Source: Favolaschia claudopus (Eukaryota > Basidiomycota > Agaricomycetes > Agaricales > Mycenaceae). Taken from it: a stretch of 64,000 bases of DNA. Positions 46,375 through 57,145 of this stretch are shown piece after piece; the stretch's first letter is position 1, and each line of letters begins with the position of its first letter. The DNA lies in NCBI GenBank assembly GCA_037176885.1, contig JAWWNJ010000163.1:124001-188000 (forward strand). The letters run 5' to 3'. The notes under the pieces were generated by a model, which saw only the letters and a list, made by a program, of their open reading frames with translations, was not told the origin of the DNA and did not search any database. A program made the translations under genes and the position numbers.

Positions 46375-47621
46375 CTACGCTCTACCCGCCGAGTCGAACA
46401 CTTTGAAAAAGCGGTCGCAAACTCGAGCAAAAACTTCTGTTGCGTCCTCCACCGCCTCCGGAAACGATTTCGTTTTGAGAGCGGCTGCTAGGGCTTTAGC
46501 GTACGGGTCGCGTCCCCAGCTGTTAACGTTGATCTACGCCAGAACATGAATGATTTAATTTTTGCGCTCGCTGAAAGAGACACAGACGGATTGGTAATTA
46601 CCTTGCTAATTCCATTTTTGATACATTCCACAAAAAGCTCGTCTGGGAGTTCGTCTGTGCCATGCAAACACAGCGGAATTTTCCCCGCAAAGGTATTATG
46701 CAGATCTTTGAGACTACAGATCCGTGAGTAACGAATTCAGGTTGCTTTATGTGCGGATTTCAAGCATACATACATTCCTTGACGAAAATTCGGTGGGTTG
46801 ATGTACGAGCCATGCAAATTCCCGATGCTTGGAGCCAAGATTACAGCGCCAGTCCTGGGGTTGGATCAATAAGTGCCATCCTGTGTAGAAAACACGGCGT
46901 GAAACCCGTTAATAAAGGCAGATGCTTTGTTTGGGTCTGTCAGTTTGGCGTCTGAAATCATTCTCAGTCCAGCCTCTCCTCCTTCCAAACGGCCAAGTTC
47001 AACTTCAACAGCAACGCCGCATTTGCGAGCACGCTCGACGTATGGGCGTGCAATCGCGATGTTTTCTTCGTCGGTCTAAAACAGGCGGTGAATAAATTAA
47101 ACGAATCTTGAGAAAATTTAAATGTGCAAAGACTCGGAAGGCCACGGCGTACATCGGCGTGGCTCGCATCGACCATGATACTGTCAAATGCGATTCCTTG
47201 TTCTGCTAGGGTGAGCGCGAGTTCGAGGTGCTCTGCATCAGTAGCGTGGTCCAGATGGACAGCGATGGGCACCGATGCCCCGCGTGCGCTGGAGGACAGG
47301 AGAAGCCGTGTGAATAGACGTCTTGAAGCGTATAAAAATTTGAACTTACGCATTGAGACAGAACTGCAGGAATGGGCCTTTGCCATATGCAAGAGTGACA
47401 GGAAACATCTGGATGATGGCAGGGCTTTGCATTCTTTCCGCCGAACGAATGAGCCCGATGACACAGTGCGCATCGTAGCTGATTTAATTGTGTTAATGAA
47501 TTTTTATCTTGGTTTGAATTCTGGGGTATATGTACCAGGTTTGAGAGAGAATACCGTAGCCCCCGTTTTCTGCGGCTGTCAGGATTTCGATTGTGCGGTT
47601 GGACGCGAATTGGTTGGACAT
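46375..47621 (-). CDS. Class II fructose/tagatose-bisphosphate aldolase-like protein
   Basis: Zinc-dependent TIM-barrel aldolase family. ATG at 47621 (MSNQFASNRTIEILTAAENG). Then come PAIIQMFPVTLAYGKG and PIAVHLDHATDAEHLELALT, which holds the metal-binding His and catalytic Asp. FDSIMVDASHAD and NIAIARPYVERARKCGVAVE follow. The second ligand region reads VEVELGRLEGGEAG. After an intron come TGAVILAPSIGNLHGSYINP (third ligand, His) and IPLCLHGTDELPDELFVECI (fourth ligand, His). GISKINVNSWGRDPYAKAL is the phosphate-binding region. The end is RFFKVFDSAGRA with the stop at 46375-46377. All metal ligands are present. The protein looks shorter than typical fungal glycolytic Fba1 and is nearer the KbaY/GatY type, so it is probably a second, non-glycolytic aldolase. 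The substrate is uncertain. Confidence 0.85.
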
Positions 47622-48343
47622 TGTTCAAGAGTCGGGCGATATGCGAGACAGAACTGTGGAGAAGATGAACTTCGGCTAGCGTGTATTGTCTGAAACACCA
47701 CGCAATGCGTCGAGAACAAGCGAATCACCTCAGGTATATATCGGATAATTCGTTTGCTTGTGAGGTGAGAGGTGGGAGCAAGTGGTCTCGGCAAACACCG
47801 GTGACACTGCTATCCAAATCTGGCCGGTGTTTCCCGCGGTTGAGTTCGACCTCACCTGGACACCATCTTGCCTTATTCGTGATGAACGAACAAAAAATAG
47901 TCTGAATCAGACCGAAAACGAGAATCATGGTGCAGACTAGTACGACACAATCTAGTGAGCGACGTACTTCGCTAGGAAAGGAATTGTTATTTATTTGAGT
48001 CTATGTTGTAGATTTGATCTGTGTACGCAGCGGCGGCGCTCTTTGCCTCCATCGCAGGTCGTAACTGTCGTGGTAATTCAAGTCGTCCACAGAGGAGCGA
48101 CGTTGGAGTGACGAATCCTAGCGAATCCTGTTCAACCAATCTAGTTCAGACAAATGGGTGCCCTGTGAAACATCGGGAGTCACTGGCTCACTAAGCTGCA
48201 ACATTTAGAATTTGACGGCTCAGCGCTAGCGCTAGCGCTCAACTTTCGACGCTGGACGTGCGTCCGGACGTTTGTTATACTCAGCAAATCCCAAATCTGC
48301 CCAATTTGAGGTTGTTTCCCACGGTTCGATTTCCAGTTGAGGA

Positions 48344-48579
48344 GGGGGGTTATGAATTCTCGTTCCAGTCTTTCGTGAAGCGAGTTTTGAGTCGCATTTT
48401 TTCGTAACCCCCCCCGGGGGGGGTTATGAATTCTCGTTCGAGTTTTTCGCGAAGAGCGTTTGGAGTCGCAATTTTTCGTAACCCCCCCCCCCCCCCCCCC
48501 CCCGGGGGGGTTTATGGATTTTCGTCTGAGTTGCTCGTGATGTGTGTTTTGAGTCGCATTTTTTTCATAACCCCCCCCC
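48344..48579. repeat. Tandem array of three G/C-capped repeat units
   Basis: Units at 48344-48415, 48416-48503 and 48504-48579. Each starts with a G run followed by TTATGAATT or TTTATGGATT, contains GAGTCGCA, and ends TTTTCGTAA or TTTCATAA followed by a C run. The ends of each unit are therefore inverted repeats. The C run between units 2 and 3 is 22 bases long and abuts seven Gs. Homopolymer lengths may be affected by sequencing error. Confidence 0.8.
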
Positions 48580-49584
48580 GGTTTTCATCTCGCAAATGGG
48601 GGGGTTGCGGATCGGCTGGTCCGACGCCGAGCACACTGGCGTCGCTGGACATTCACGTTTCCGTGTTCACTGAAGAGTCAGTTTATTGTGATTTTTTACA
48701 ACTAAAAACCCTCCTTTGCGAGGAAAACTTTGCACCCTAAGACTCGATTCCGTGCGCCGCTTCTCGTACAGCACCAAGCACAGAAAGGTCAAACTGTTCA
48801 CCCCGTATGGTGGAGGACGGGGATTTGTGCTTGGGAGGAGAACTCGGACCAAGCCCCAAGTGGTTTTATCCGTCTATCCTGCCTTTCTAATGGCCGGCCA
48901 GACTCCTTTCACGAAGGAGCTGCATGCATGGTGATGAGTAGGGTAGTGTTTTTGAGATGTACAAGGAGAGTTGAGCCGGGTGGCACCGAACAGAAAAAAG
49001 GGCAGTTCACCTTGGTTGTTACTCCCAACCCGAAGATCTACAGCTTTAAATGCGGCGAGCTCGTCGACGGGAAGGGGTAATGGCGTAGCACAGTACATTT
49101 ATTGAGGCCGATGTATTGTACGCTACAAACCGGCACGTTCCGAAAGGGGACCTAGCTGGCAAATATTATCCTGATTCCTGACTTATCCTGCGTCACTATA
49201 TACTAAGCAGCTATGAGTTTGGGAGCGAGTTAGAACAGGATTCAAGTCATTTGCGCGCCTCAAATCATCGCCAAGATCATCTCCGAGTAGCGGTGCCACC
49301 TATCCGTGCAATATCCGTGTACCATCCGCAGCCCATCCGTATTGCCGAGTTGCATCTATTCAAGCAACTCATCTAATGTCGTCAACACAGCGACCACGAA
49401 CCCCGCAAAAATGGGGATGCAGGCTTTGGTATATCGACGCTTGATTTTGGCAGAGTTCAAAGTTGCAGAACTCGAATGAGTAGAGCATTTCGAGCGGTTT
49501 TTTCGTTTCATAGAATTGTGAAGTGTTTGATGACAAGCGGCTTCGCGTCAAAGTTGCCGATTTACGCGTCCCCCAAGCGTCCCC

Positions 49585-49592
49585 TATAAATA
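49585..49592 (+). promoter_or_regulatory. TATA box of the SRPBCC gene
   Basis: TATAAATA lies 51 bp upstream of the ATG at 49643. Confidence 0.55.
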
Positions 49593-49642
49593 TCGTACAA
49601 ATTGCGAGATCACTGTAAACGATTTCACCCACTGCTAGAAAC

Positions 49643-50300
49643 ATGCCTTCTTCATCAACGAATTTGACGGTACCTCGCGAGTCCGAATGGCCGACTTACT
49701 TTTCAAAGTCGGTCATCATCAAAGCACCTCGACAGCTTGTTTGGGATGTACTGGTTGATTTCGACTCCTACCCCAAGTGGTTAGTCATAGATTACCAATT
49801 ATGTCACGACTTACTGAGTTGAACCACAGGAATCCGTACATGTAAGAGCCCGACTGATTTTCAAGCTTGAATGTACTGAGCCGTAACGCATCGTGAACAG
49901 ACGTGAAAGCACTCTGATTGACGCAACGAAGAACCCACTCCCCGGCCACCAAATCGCTATGGGACATCAGATCGCCCTGAAAGTTCATATGCCACCGACG
50001 ATGGACGATACGGTGAAAATGTCGGCCATGACGGAAACAGTGAAAAAAGTTCAGAAGCCAAGCGAGCTGGCTTGGGGATCCCACAGAATGCCAGGCTGGC
50101 TTTTTGGGGCGCAGCATTGGAATGTGCTCACCGAGGTCGAAGGCGGAACAAAGTTCGAGATTGTCACCGTCTTCAGCGGATTTGTTACATCCATGATGCT
50201 GTCGATGTTGTCGATGCGCCAACCGTTCATCGAATCGGTTGATGCGATGGCCCAGGCAACGAAGAAGAGGTGTGAAGAACTAGCGGCCAATTCAAACTGA
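49643..50300 (+). CDS. SRPBCC (polyketide-cyclase/START-like) domain protein
   Basis: Small single-domain protein of 182 residues with the helix-grip fold that binds hydrophobic ligands. Exons are 49643-49779, 49830-49841 and 49901-50300; together they give an uninterrupted frame of 549 nt. ATG at 49643 (MPSSSTNLTVPRESEWPTYF). KSVIIKAPRQLVWDVLVDFD leads to SYPKWNPYIRESTL, the motif typical of Polyketide_cyc2 members. The second exon supplies only the NPY part. Then VHMPPTMDDTVKMSAMTETV, PGWLFGAQHWNVLTEVEGGT, and the C-terminal helix SVDAMAQATKKRCEELAANS. No signal peptide, so cytosolic. The ligand is unknown. It lies tail-to-tail with the beta-lactamase-like gene, with 149 bp between the stops. 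Confidence 0.87.
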
Positions 50301-50449
50301 AGTAATTGGGCATTTGCGGGCGACGGTAGTTTACTAGCTATATTTATAAACTCAGACATCGTATTGAATAATCCCTATACAACCTTTGTTAACTGTCATG
50401 ACACAGTGAATTCGAGAGTGGGTGAGCGCACCTATATAAATGTATAGGG

Positions 50450-52483
50450 TCACAGCTTTTTAAACCACACATCTGCAATGTCGCGAACGTTCCCGCCCTC
50501 CTTCATCCTCCAAGACTCCTTGAAGGCCACAAAGACGCCCAATCCAACTACAGCCCCATCTTCAATCATGAACTCCGCCGGTGCGGCATCCGACAAGTCC
50601 TCGAATGGCATGCCATTCAAGCCGTATCCATCGGGATAGAGAGTTGACAACTGGAAGGTATATTTATTTCCGGTAACATGCTGCAGTCGAAGGTGCGTTC
50701 CCCAGAACCTTGGCCAAGCGGCATACAGGTCACTCGTGTCCGTCGCCCTCCCCGCAGCCGAATCAACGAATCGAAAGTCTCGGACGACAGCCAAACATTC
50801 AGCAGACGTGGGGAAAAGGGGACTACACAGGGTAAAGTTTCCATAACCTGGATCTGAGTAGGTACCGGTGAAGCCTGCCAAGACGTCCGTTGGGGGCTCG
50901 GTAGGTGTAGCTTCAGTCTGGGCCGGGGTTTCCACCTTTGCCTCCTCTGAAGAGTGTACGCTGGGGAGACCGAGTATACGGTCGGCAACCGCACCAGCGA
51001 CTCTCCTAGTGGTAGTGTGAACAGCCGTGTTTGCGAGGATAATCAACCCAAAGCCGTCGTTTGGATATAGATCAACAATGGTAGCCACGCCTGGGGCACC
51101 TCCATTATGTGATACGAGCTTTCGACGGTATGAATATCTGGCTCGACATAAGATACGGAAATTGAATGCTTACCTCATGACCGCGATAGGTCGAACGACT
51201 CCATCCAAGTCCGTAGCCAAGAATCGAAGTCAAATTGGAGCCTCGGTCAGCTGCGATGGAGATAGCGGACGTTGCAAGATCAAAAGTTGCTCGGGGAATA
51301 ATCGTGCGATTGGTTGTGGGGTCCACTCCAGAATTCAAAAGCGTCTTGACCCATTTTGCCTGGAGATAAGGTATTTTAGAACCAGTGTAAGACTGTGGTT
51401 TGTTCTTACCATATCCTCTCCACTGGACATAACACCACCTATAGCCGGGAAATCAACGCGACTCGAGAATAGGTGCGATTGTGAGGCTCACCCGCGCCTG
51501 CAATGAGCTCAGCGACGGATTCGGGCATGAAGAACGCTATCCTTCGTCGGAATGTGGTCCAAGACTCGGTAAATTTACCAGTCGCGAAGGCGCGATCTGG
51601 ATAGAGTGTGGAAGATTTCATAGACAAGGGACGTAGAATGCGCGCTTCGGCGAAGTCCCGATACGCCAAACCGGAGTATTTTGAGACGACATATGCGCCT
51701 GTGACGTACATCTACCATTCTCTTGAGCTTTACACGTCTCCAACGAACGAACTGCAAGGCTTACCTGATTGTTGTATTCGTATCGCTCCCGAAACTCGTA
51801 CGCTGCACGAAGATGCCTCATTTTGGTGACGACGTCCCGCGGCGTGTCAGAGGGAGAGTAGGATCCATCGTGCCTGGAAAAAATTTAGTTGTGCCCAAGA
51901 ACAATTTAGACCTGGATTTACGCGGGAAGGCCAGTCCGATGCGCAAGCAGATCCTTGAGCGTAGCTTTCTCAGTAGCAAACTGGTCTTCCGTCATCCATT
52001 CATCCGGCAGAAGGTCCCGCACTTTTGTGTCCCAATCAAACTGTCTTACAGAGGGAGGAAGGGCGGTTTGATTTTTGCCGTCCGCAAAGTCTTGCATGAG
52101 GATACCAAGGGAGGCAGATAGGAAAGCCTTGGAGCATGAACCGAGGTGCATGATGGTCTATAACATGCCACCGAATCAGTTCACTGTACGAGCGAAAAGA
52201 ACGAACAGCAACGCGCCTCTTCTGTTACAGGATCACCCGTCTCCGTGCGATCACCCCATGCTGCATACTCTACGCCGCCGCCGTTGGGCAAGACAATAGT
52301 CAAAGAAAGCCCAGTTACGTTGTTGGTCTGAAGTTCGTTCTGAATGAACGAGGACAGATCGGCGTCTACCACTTTGCCGCCCTTTTCGAGTCTCAAGTCA
52401 TTCAAAGGCACTTGAGTGCATGCTCCAAGATCGAAGCTGAACCCGGCGGCGACGAAGAAAGCGAGAAGGAGTGGAGGGAGCAT
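50450..52483 (-). CDS. Secreted beta-lactamase-fold serine hydrolase (class C/S12-like)
   Basis: Serine hydrolase of the beta-lactamase/esterase/D-aminopeptidase fold. ATG at 52483 with a signal peptide (MLPPLLLAFFVAAGFSFDLG). The N-terminal part has VVDADLSSFIQNELQTNNVT and LSLTIVLPNGGGVEYAAWGD. The nucleophile motif S-x2-K is in MHLGSCSKAFLSASLG. Next are TLKDLLAHRTGLPAHDGSYS, the YNN motif in YEFRERYEYNNQ, MSSGEDMAKWVKTLLNSGVD, and the third motif HNG in VSHNGGAPGVATIVDLYPND. A C-terminal lipocalin-like extension follows (LAGFTGTYSDPGYGNFTLCS). The stop is at 50450-50452. Fungal relatives include polyketide-related and peptide hydrolases, so antibiotic resistance should not be assumed. About seven introns. 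Confidence 0.9.
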
Positions 52484-53614
52484 TCCTATCGTATAGGTTG
52501 CTTGTGAGAGACTTGGGGTCAAGTATGTATTCCAGGCTGCGGCCGCTGGCGCCTTCGAAGTTGGAACTGATCATGATGGTGCCACAGCCAGCGCCGACGA
52601 GTCCGAGTCGATGTTCAGGGCATGACGTCAAAGACGATGCCTACCAACGTACTCTGGGAGGGCGGGGCCGACTGGGGCTGGTGGCGACGCGGTGTGAGTG
52701 TCGTGCAAGAGCGTGCAAGTGGCAAGGTCACTTGCCGCAAGTCAAAAGGGGAACATGAGAGAATAAAAGAAAAAGAGCGTGCCGGAACGAAAGCTTTATT
52801 ATGCATTATAGTTCGATAACTCGTCAACGCGTCAACCTCAAGTCCAGGTCAGTTCTTGAATGCTGCCTGAATGGTAAATCTTGCGGTGAACAATATGAAT
52901 TCACTACATATGCGTGACTGGCGTGAAGATAAGTAGCAGTAGCGCTATAGCTTCGTCCTCAGATTTTCTGCCGGCGCTTGATGGTGACTGGGAGACAGAT
53001 ACAGTACTGTTCCATGGCTCATGCTCCCACTGTGTACCCCTCCGCAATGAGGATGACCGCCAAGCTGCCAGTGCCAGTGCGCAGACTCCAGAGAGAAGAT
53101 CAATCGTGATGTCCCCGCCGGCATAGCGGCGCGCTTCGGCACATGCCGAACGGCGATGCTTCCAGGTCTGCGGTCTTGAAGCACCCTGGTCTCTTTTCCT
53201 TGGTCAGTCGCAAGTTATTGATACCGCTACCGTCCTTCCCCTTTGCTGCTGTGGCAACGGATCTGCATATACCATCCTCGTTCTATCGCACTACCACGCA
53301 TCAATGATGATATTTATCGCTTTGACTTTCCTTTCTCAGAGGAGACTATGAAGTCAATCAATTCAGACACGTTCAGGCCGCTAAGAAGTAGGATACAGAA
53401 ATGGGTTCGTTACTCTTTGCTTCCATATCTTTCGTTCCATTCAAGTTCGGGTACCCACTTGAAAGCTGAGCAACAAGTCAGTCCACCAACAGCTTCTGAG
53501 TAAATTTGGCTCACGAGCATCACTATCTGTGATAATTCCACCAGATTCGTTGCTACCAAGCCCAGTATTCAGCATGATTTGATTCACCACCTTGAAATTT
53601 GAAAAAAATGCTAC
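52484..53614. other. Intergenic region
   Basis: Promoter side of the beta-lactamase-like gene and 3' flank of the kinase gene. An 86-codon frame at 53243-53503 has no visible family. No further gene is supported. Confidence 0.5.
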
Positions 53615-56337
53615 CTACATGAGCATGTTTGTCACGGGCACAATGTCTTTAATCCTTTCCTTCGGGTCCGTCTCGCACATCTATATGAGAAACCATGAGT
53701 CCGAAGAATCTTGACAGAGTTATCTCGATGCCTACTTTCATTACCAGTCCGCAAATATCTGCTGGACACACGTAACGAAACATAGCCTCGCGCATGCACT
53801 GCTGTCTATGCGGATTCGGGGCCGCCCGGAAAGCCTCTGCTGTCGCTTCAGACCAGGTTTCACCGGTAATGAGACTGTACATGGTCACCCCAAGCGACCA
53901 CCAATCCGACGCTTCATCGTAGACATAAGATCCGTTTGGAGCGAGCTGCATGATTTCTGGGGGACAAAATTGTTCGCTGACTATTCCCCCACTGTAACTG
54001 TGGATGTTGTCCGATGAGGGATGATAGAAGGGATTCAAATTTTCTTTTATTTCACAAGCTCCGTAGTCTGCAATGATGCAATGGCCAGGGACGCTGACGA
54101 GGATGTTTTCCGGTTTTATGTCTTTGTGAATAATCTTCAGAGAATGCAGGTAATCCAAGCCCGAAGCCTTGTGGAGGTGGTAAACGTTAATCTTCTGAAT
54201 TTTTCAACTTGGCGCACTTACAATCTCCCTGATTACAGCCGCATATAATCTGGTCGCTATTCGATCATCGTGGCATATAATACTCTGGACATTCGATAAT
54301 GTTCCCGGATGATGTTTCTGGCGTGGTTTATCAGCCAGGTCCGGAAAACAAAGCAAAGAAAAAGCTCACAAAAACTGTTATCCCTATTCTGGGAGGGAAC
54401 GCCTCGTTAAATTTCTCGCAGAATTGCACACCGAGCAGCAAGTTTGGATGTTCAGGTCCGTTGTTGAGCAGCTCCAAAACTCTCTTCTCTGCAAGATATT
54501 CATCATGCGAGATTTGTAAAGTTGGAGGCCGGATACGTATTTTGATGACATACGGTCTGTTACCGATCTCGAATCCAAAGACCTTGCCATATCCACCGCT
54601 AGCAATAAACCAATATTCCAATCCGTCGAAAATCATCCGGCCCGACGGAACTCCCGTACCAGCGCGAGCTTTGATTGCTGCAAACTGCATCACGCTGTGT
54701 AAGCTATCGCTCAATTGTTGAGATCGGGATCGAATCCCTGGTGGGACGTTATCTTCTGAACCCATGAGATTTTCCAATCCAAAGGCGGATCCGGGATTGA
54801 CGCAAGCTTGGCAAGAGAATCGCCCGAATTGTCTGAGCTTTGTAGGGGTCCATGGCATTGAGGAAGGCGGAACTTCGGAACCGAGTATTCTCGAGTCTAC
54901 GACAGTCTCTGTGGTGTTGAGGAAAAGCATGCTAGTTTCTGGTGCAGGAGAGGAAGCAGCCATAGTCTGCTCGACATTGAACAACCACGAGTGTTCATTG
55001 GATCTGTCATTCAAATCTCTAGTTTCTCCAGTGCTACTAGAAGAGTCGGATTCGCTAAGGTAAGGAAGAGGGTTATTGCACCCTACCATTCGAGCGTTTG
55101 GGAATTTGATAGCACGAGTACGCCTCAAATAGCGCTTAACTGTCGGATGAGGATTCTGGAGCTCTATACCGCTGCTGTCATCGGAGGTGGATGCTGTGAT
55201 TTCGGGTTGAATGAATGTACTGCGGTCCTCGCTTTCTGCACTTGTATCCTGCTCGAACCGAGGTGACTCTATTGACCGAAGATTGTCGTGGTGCCCTGCC
55301 GCGGGCCCTTCCATGCCACTGCGCTCGGACTCACTGGGGGTGAATGGGGGATCGTAGGAGGAAATGGGATGACTGTAGGTGCCACTGTGCTCCAGAGATA
55401 CATTGGATGACTCCGAGTCGGACTCGTTGCACTGAGAAATTGGCTGCATGTCCGAATCATACGAGCTTCCAGAGCCCGTCAATTCATCAAGCTGAAGGGG
55501 TCTATTCGTCTCGAGACAATCCGAGTCTGTCGCCGAAGCAGGTAGTCTTGGAAGGGACACTTGGGAGGGAGACGGTTCGAGCGTAAACGGAGCATTGGAT
55601 CTATCACTCGAATCTTCAGATTCTCCAACGCTACTGGAAGAGTCCGATTCGCCGAGGTAAGGAAGGGGCCGAGCATTCAGTACTTTGATAGAACGGGTAC
55701 GCCTCAAATAGCGCTTGATCGTCGGATGAGGATTCTGGAACTCTATTCCGCTGCTGTCATCGGAGGTGACTGAAGTGATTTCAGGTTGATTGAATCTACT
55801 GCGGTCCTCGTCTTCCACAGTATCCTGCTCGAAATGAGATGAATCCATTGAAGGAAGATCGTCGTGGTGCCCTGCCTCCATGTCACTGCGTTCAGGCTCG
55901 CCGAGGGTGTATGGAGAATCGTGGAGAGAAATGGGATGACTGTAGGTGCCGCCGTTCTCCAGAGATACATTGTCGGTGGCCACATCGGAAGGCTCCGATT
56001 CGGACTCGTTGCACTGAGAAATTGGCTGCACGTTGGAGTCATACGAGCTTCGAGAGTCTATCATATCATCGAGCTGAAGGGGTCTATTCGTTTCGAGGCA
56101 GTCCAAGTCCGTCGCCGAAGCAGGTAGGCTTTGCGGGGACACTTGGGAGGGAGATGGTTTGAGTGTAAGCGGAGATATCGAAGGGCGTGCGGGAGATAAA
56201 TCGCGATCTGCGGTCTGGGACTCTTCGGTAGACGGAGTAGTGGAGTCGTAGCTAGGATCGCAGCTGGATCGCTTATCTCTCCTGAGACGTCTCTTCAGCC
56301 CGCTGATCCATTTACGAGGAAGAGAAGTGATGTTCAT
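53615..56337 (-). CDS. Serine/threonine protein kinase (AGC-like) with duplicated N-terminal region
   Basis: ATG at 56337 (MNITSLPRKWISGLKRRLRR). Residues about 58-250 and 252-447 are a near-identical tandem repeat, Ser- and acid-rich. The kinase domain starts near residue 576: Gly-loop SGGYGKVFGFEIG, Lys in YVIKIRIR, and the helix-C Glu in EYLAEKRVLELL. After an intron comes LYAAVIREI, then DYLHSLKIIHKDIKPENILV (catalytic loop, HKD instead of HRD). The metal motif is DYG instead of DFG (IIADYGACEI). The activation segment ends EQFCPPEIM. ASDWWSLGVTMYSLITGETW is AGC-typical. The last exon reads MCETDPKERIKDIVPVTNML, with the stop at 53615-53617. All essential Lys/Asp residues are present, so activity is likely. 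Orthologue unknown. Confidence 0.85.
54997..56166 (-). repeat. Tandem duplication of about 585 bp inside the kinase gene
   Basis: Unit A spans about 55585-56166 and unit B about 54997-55584, translated in the same frame. Shared landmarks are PSPSQV, DCLETNRPLQLD, QPISQCNES, TYSHPIS, SDDSSGIE, QNPHPT and KRYLRRTR. The units have diverged by substitutions and small in-frame indels. Confidence 0.85.
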
Positions 56338-57145
56338 AGAACGGATTGAAACAAGTCGCGCTACAGATAATCTGGATGCGTCGATGGGTATGTGGCGATG
56401 GCGAAAGTTTGCAGAGATACCGCAGAGAAAAGCCTGTTTTTAAAGCAGGGTGCTAGACAAAAGCCACTTCAAGCTGACAAGGAATTGGTAGTCACGGAAT
56501 AAGAGAACAAGAACAACTCTTGTTCCGCTCATGAGCTTTAGTAGTCCAAGTCTTGCAAGCAGCAACGGTGGGTCCACATTTGATGAAACCTATTGTTGCT
56601 CGGGCAGCGATCCAAGAGACAACAAGAAGAGCAGTATACAACTGTAGCACTAGGAAACGAAACCCGGGTAGGCCAAGGGTAGGCTGCTCTTGTCGACGGA
56701 ATCATAGCTATGCGGGTTCTGATTCCTGCATTTAGCACTTCAAGATTTTCACTGGCGTTTGGCGAAAAACGATGTCGACGTCGACGTTGCAGGTGTCCAC
56801 GGCAAGGTAGTTAAAAAACGCTGTTACGAATTCACGCAAACCATGTCGACAGCCAGAGTCTCGACGAAAGTACAAGGCAGAAGGAAAGACGAAATCATTG
56901 TAATCAATACATCAGTCAACGGCTTGTCGGCGGCATCTTTTTCTTCTCTTGTTTTTCTCCAAGTTTTTAAAAATTCACAGCGGGTTCAAGTATTCCGAAT
57001 AAGTAGGGCCATAGAGCAGATGGGATTTTGAACTCAGAGCATGTAATTATAGATGAACTTCACAAACGCATAGAGAGCAAGACATAATAGCAACAGCACA
57101 ACAAAAATTAGAGGGGGAGTTGAAGAAACCATTTGACCAACAAAG
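56338..57145. other. Intergenic region
   Basis: Upstream flank of the kinase gene and 3' flank of the HMG-box gene. No gene or repeat recognised. Confidence 0.5.

Larger units (their letters stand above)
47622..49642. other. Long intergenic region with G/C-capped repeats
   Basis: About 2 kb. It contains the three-unit G/C-capped repeat at 48344-48579, an AGCGCT/GCTAGC-rich palindromic patch at 48220-48240, and a TATA box for the next gene at 49585-49592. Open frames at 48.7-49.1 kb have no family similarity. Confidence 0.55.

Noticed and set aside
48320..48335. GGTTCGATTTCC resembling a tRNA B-box
   Set aside because: No acceptor stem, A-box or cloverleaf can be formed around it.
48344..48579. 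CRISPR-like array
   Set aside because: The units are near-identical throughout with no unique spacers, and the genome is eukaryotic.
53243..53503. 86-codon plus-strand frame between the beta-lactamase-like and kinase genes
   Set aside because: No family similarity, no promoter signal, and it ends in ordinary intergenic DNA.
54764..55266. Plus-strand open frames antisense to the kinase gene
   Set aside because: They mirror the repetitive Ser-rich coding strand and lack independent features.
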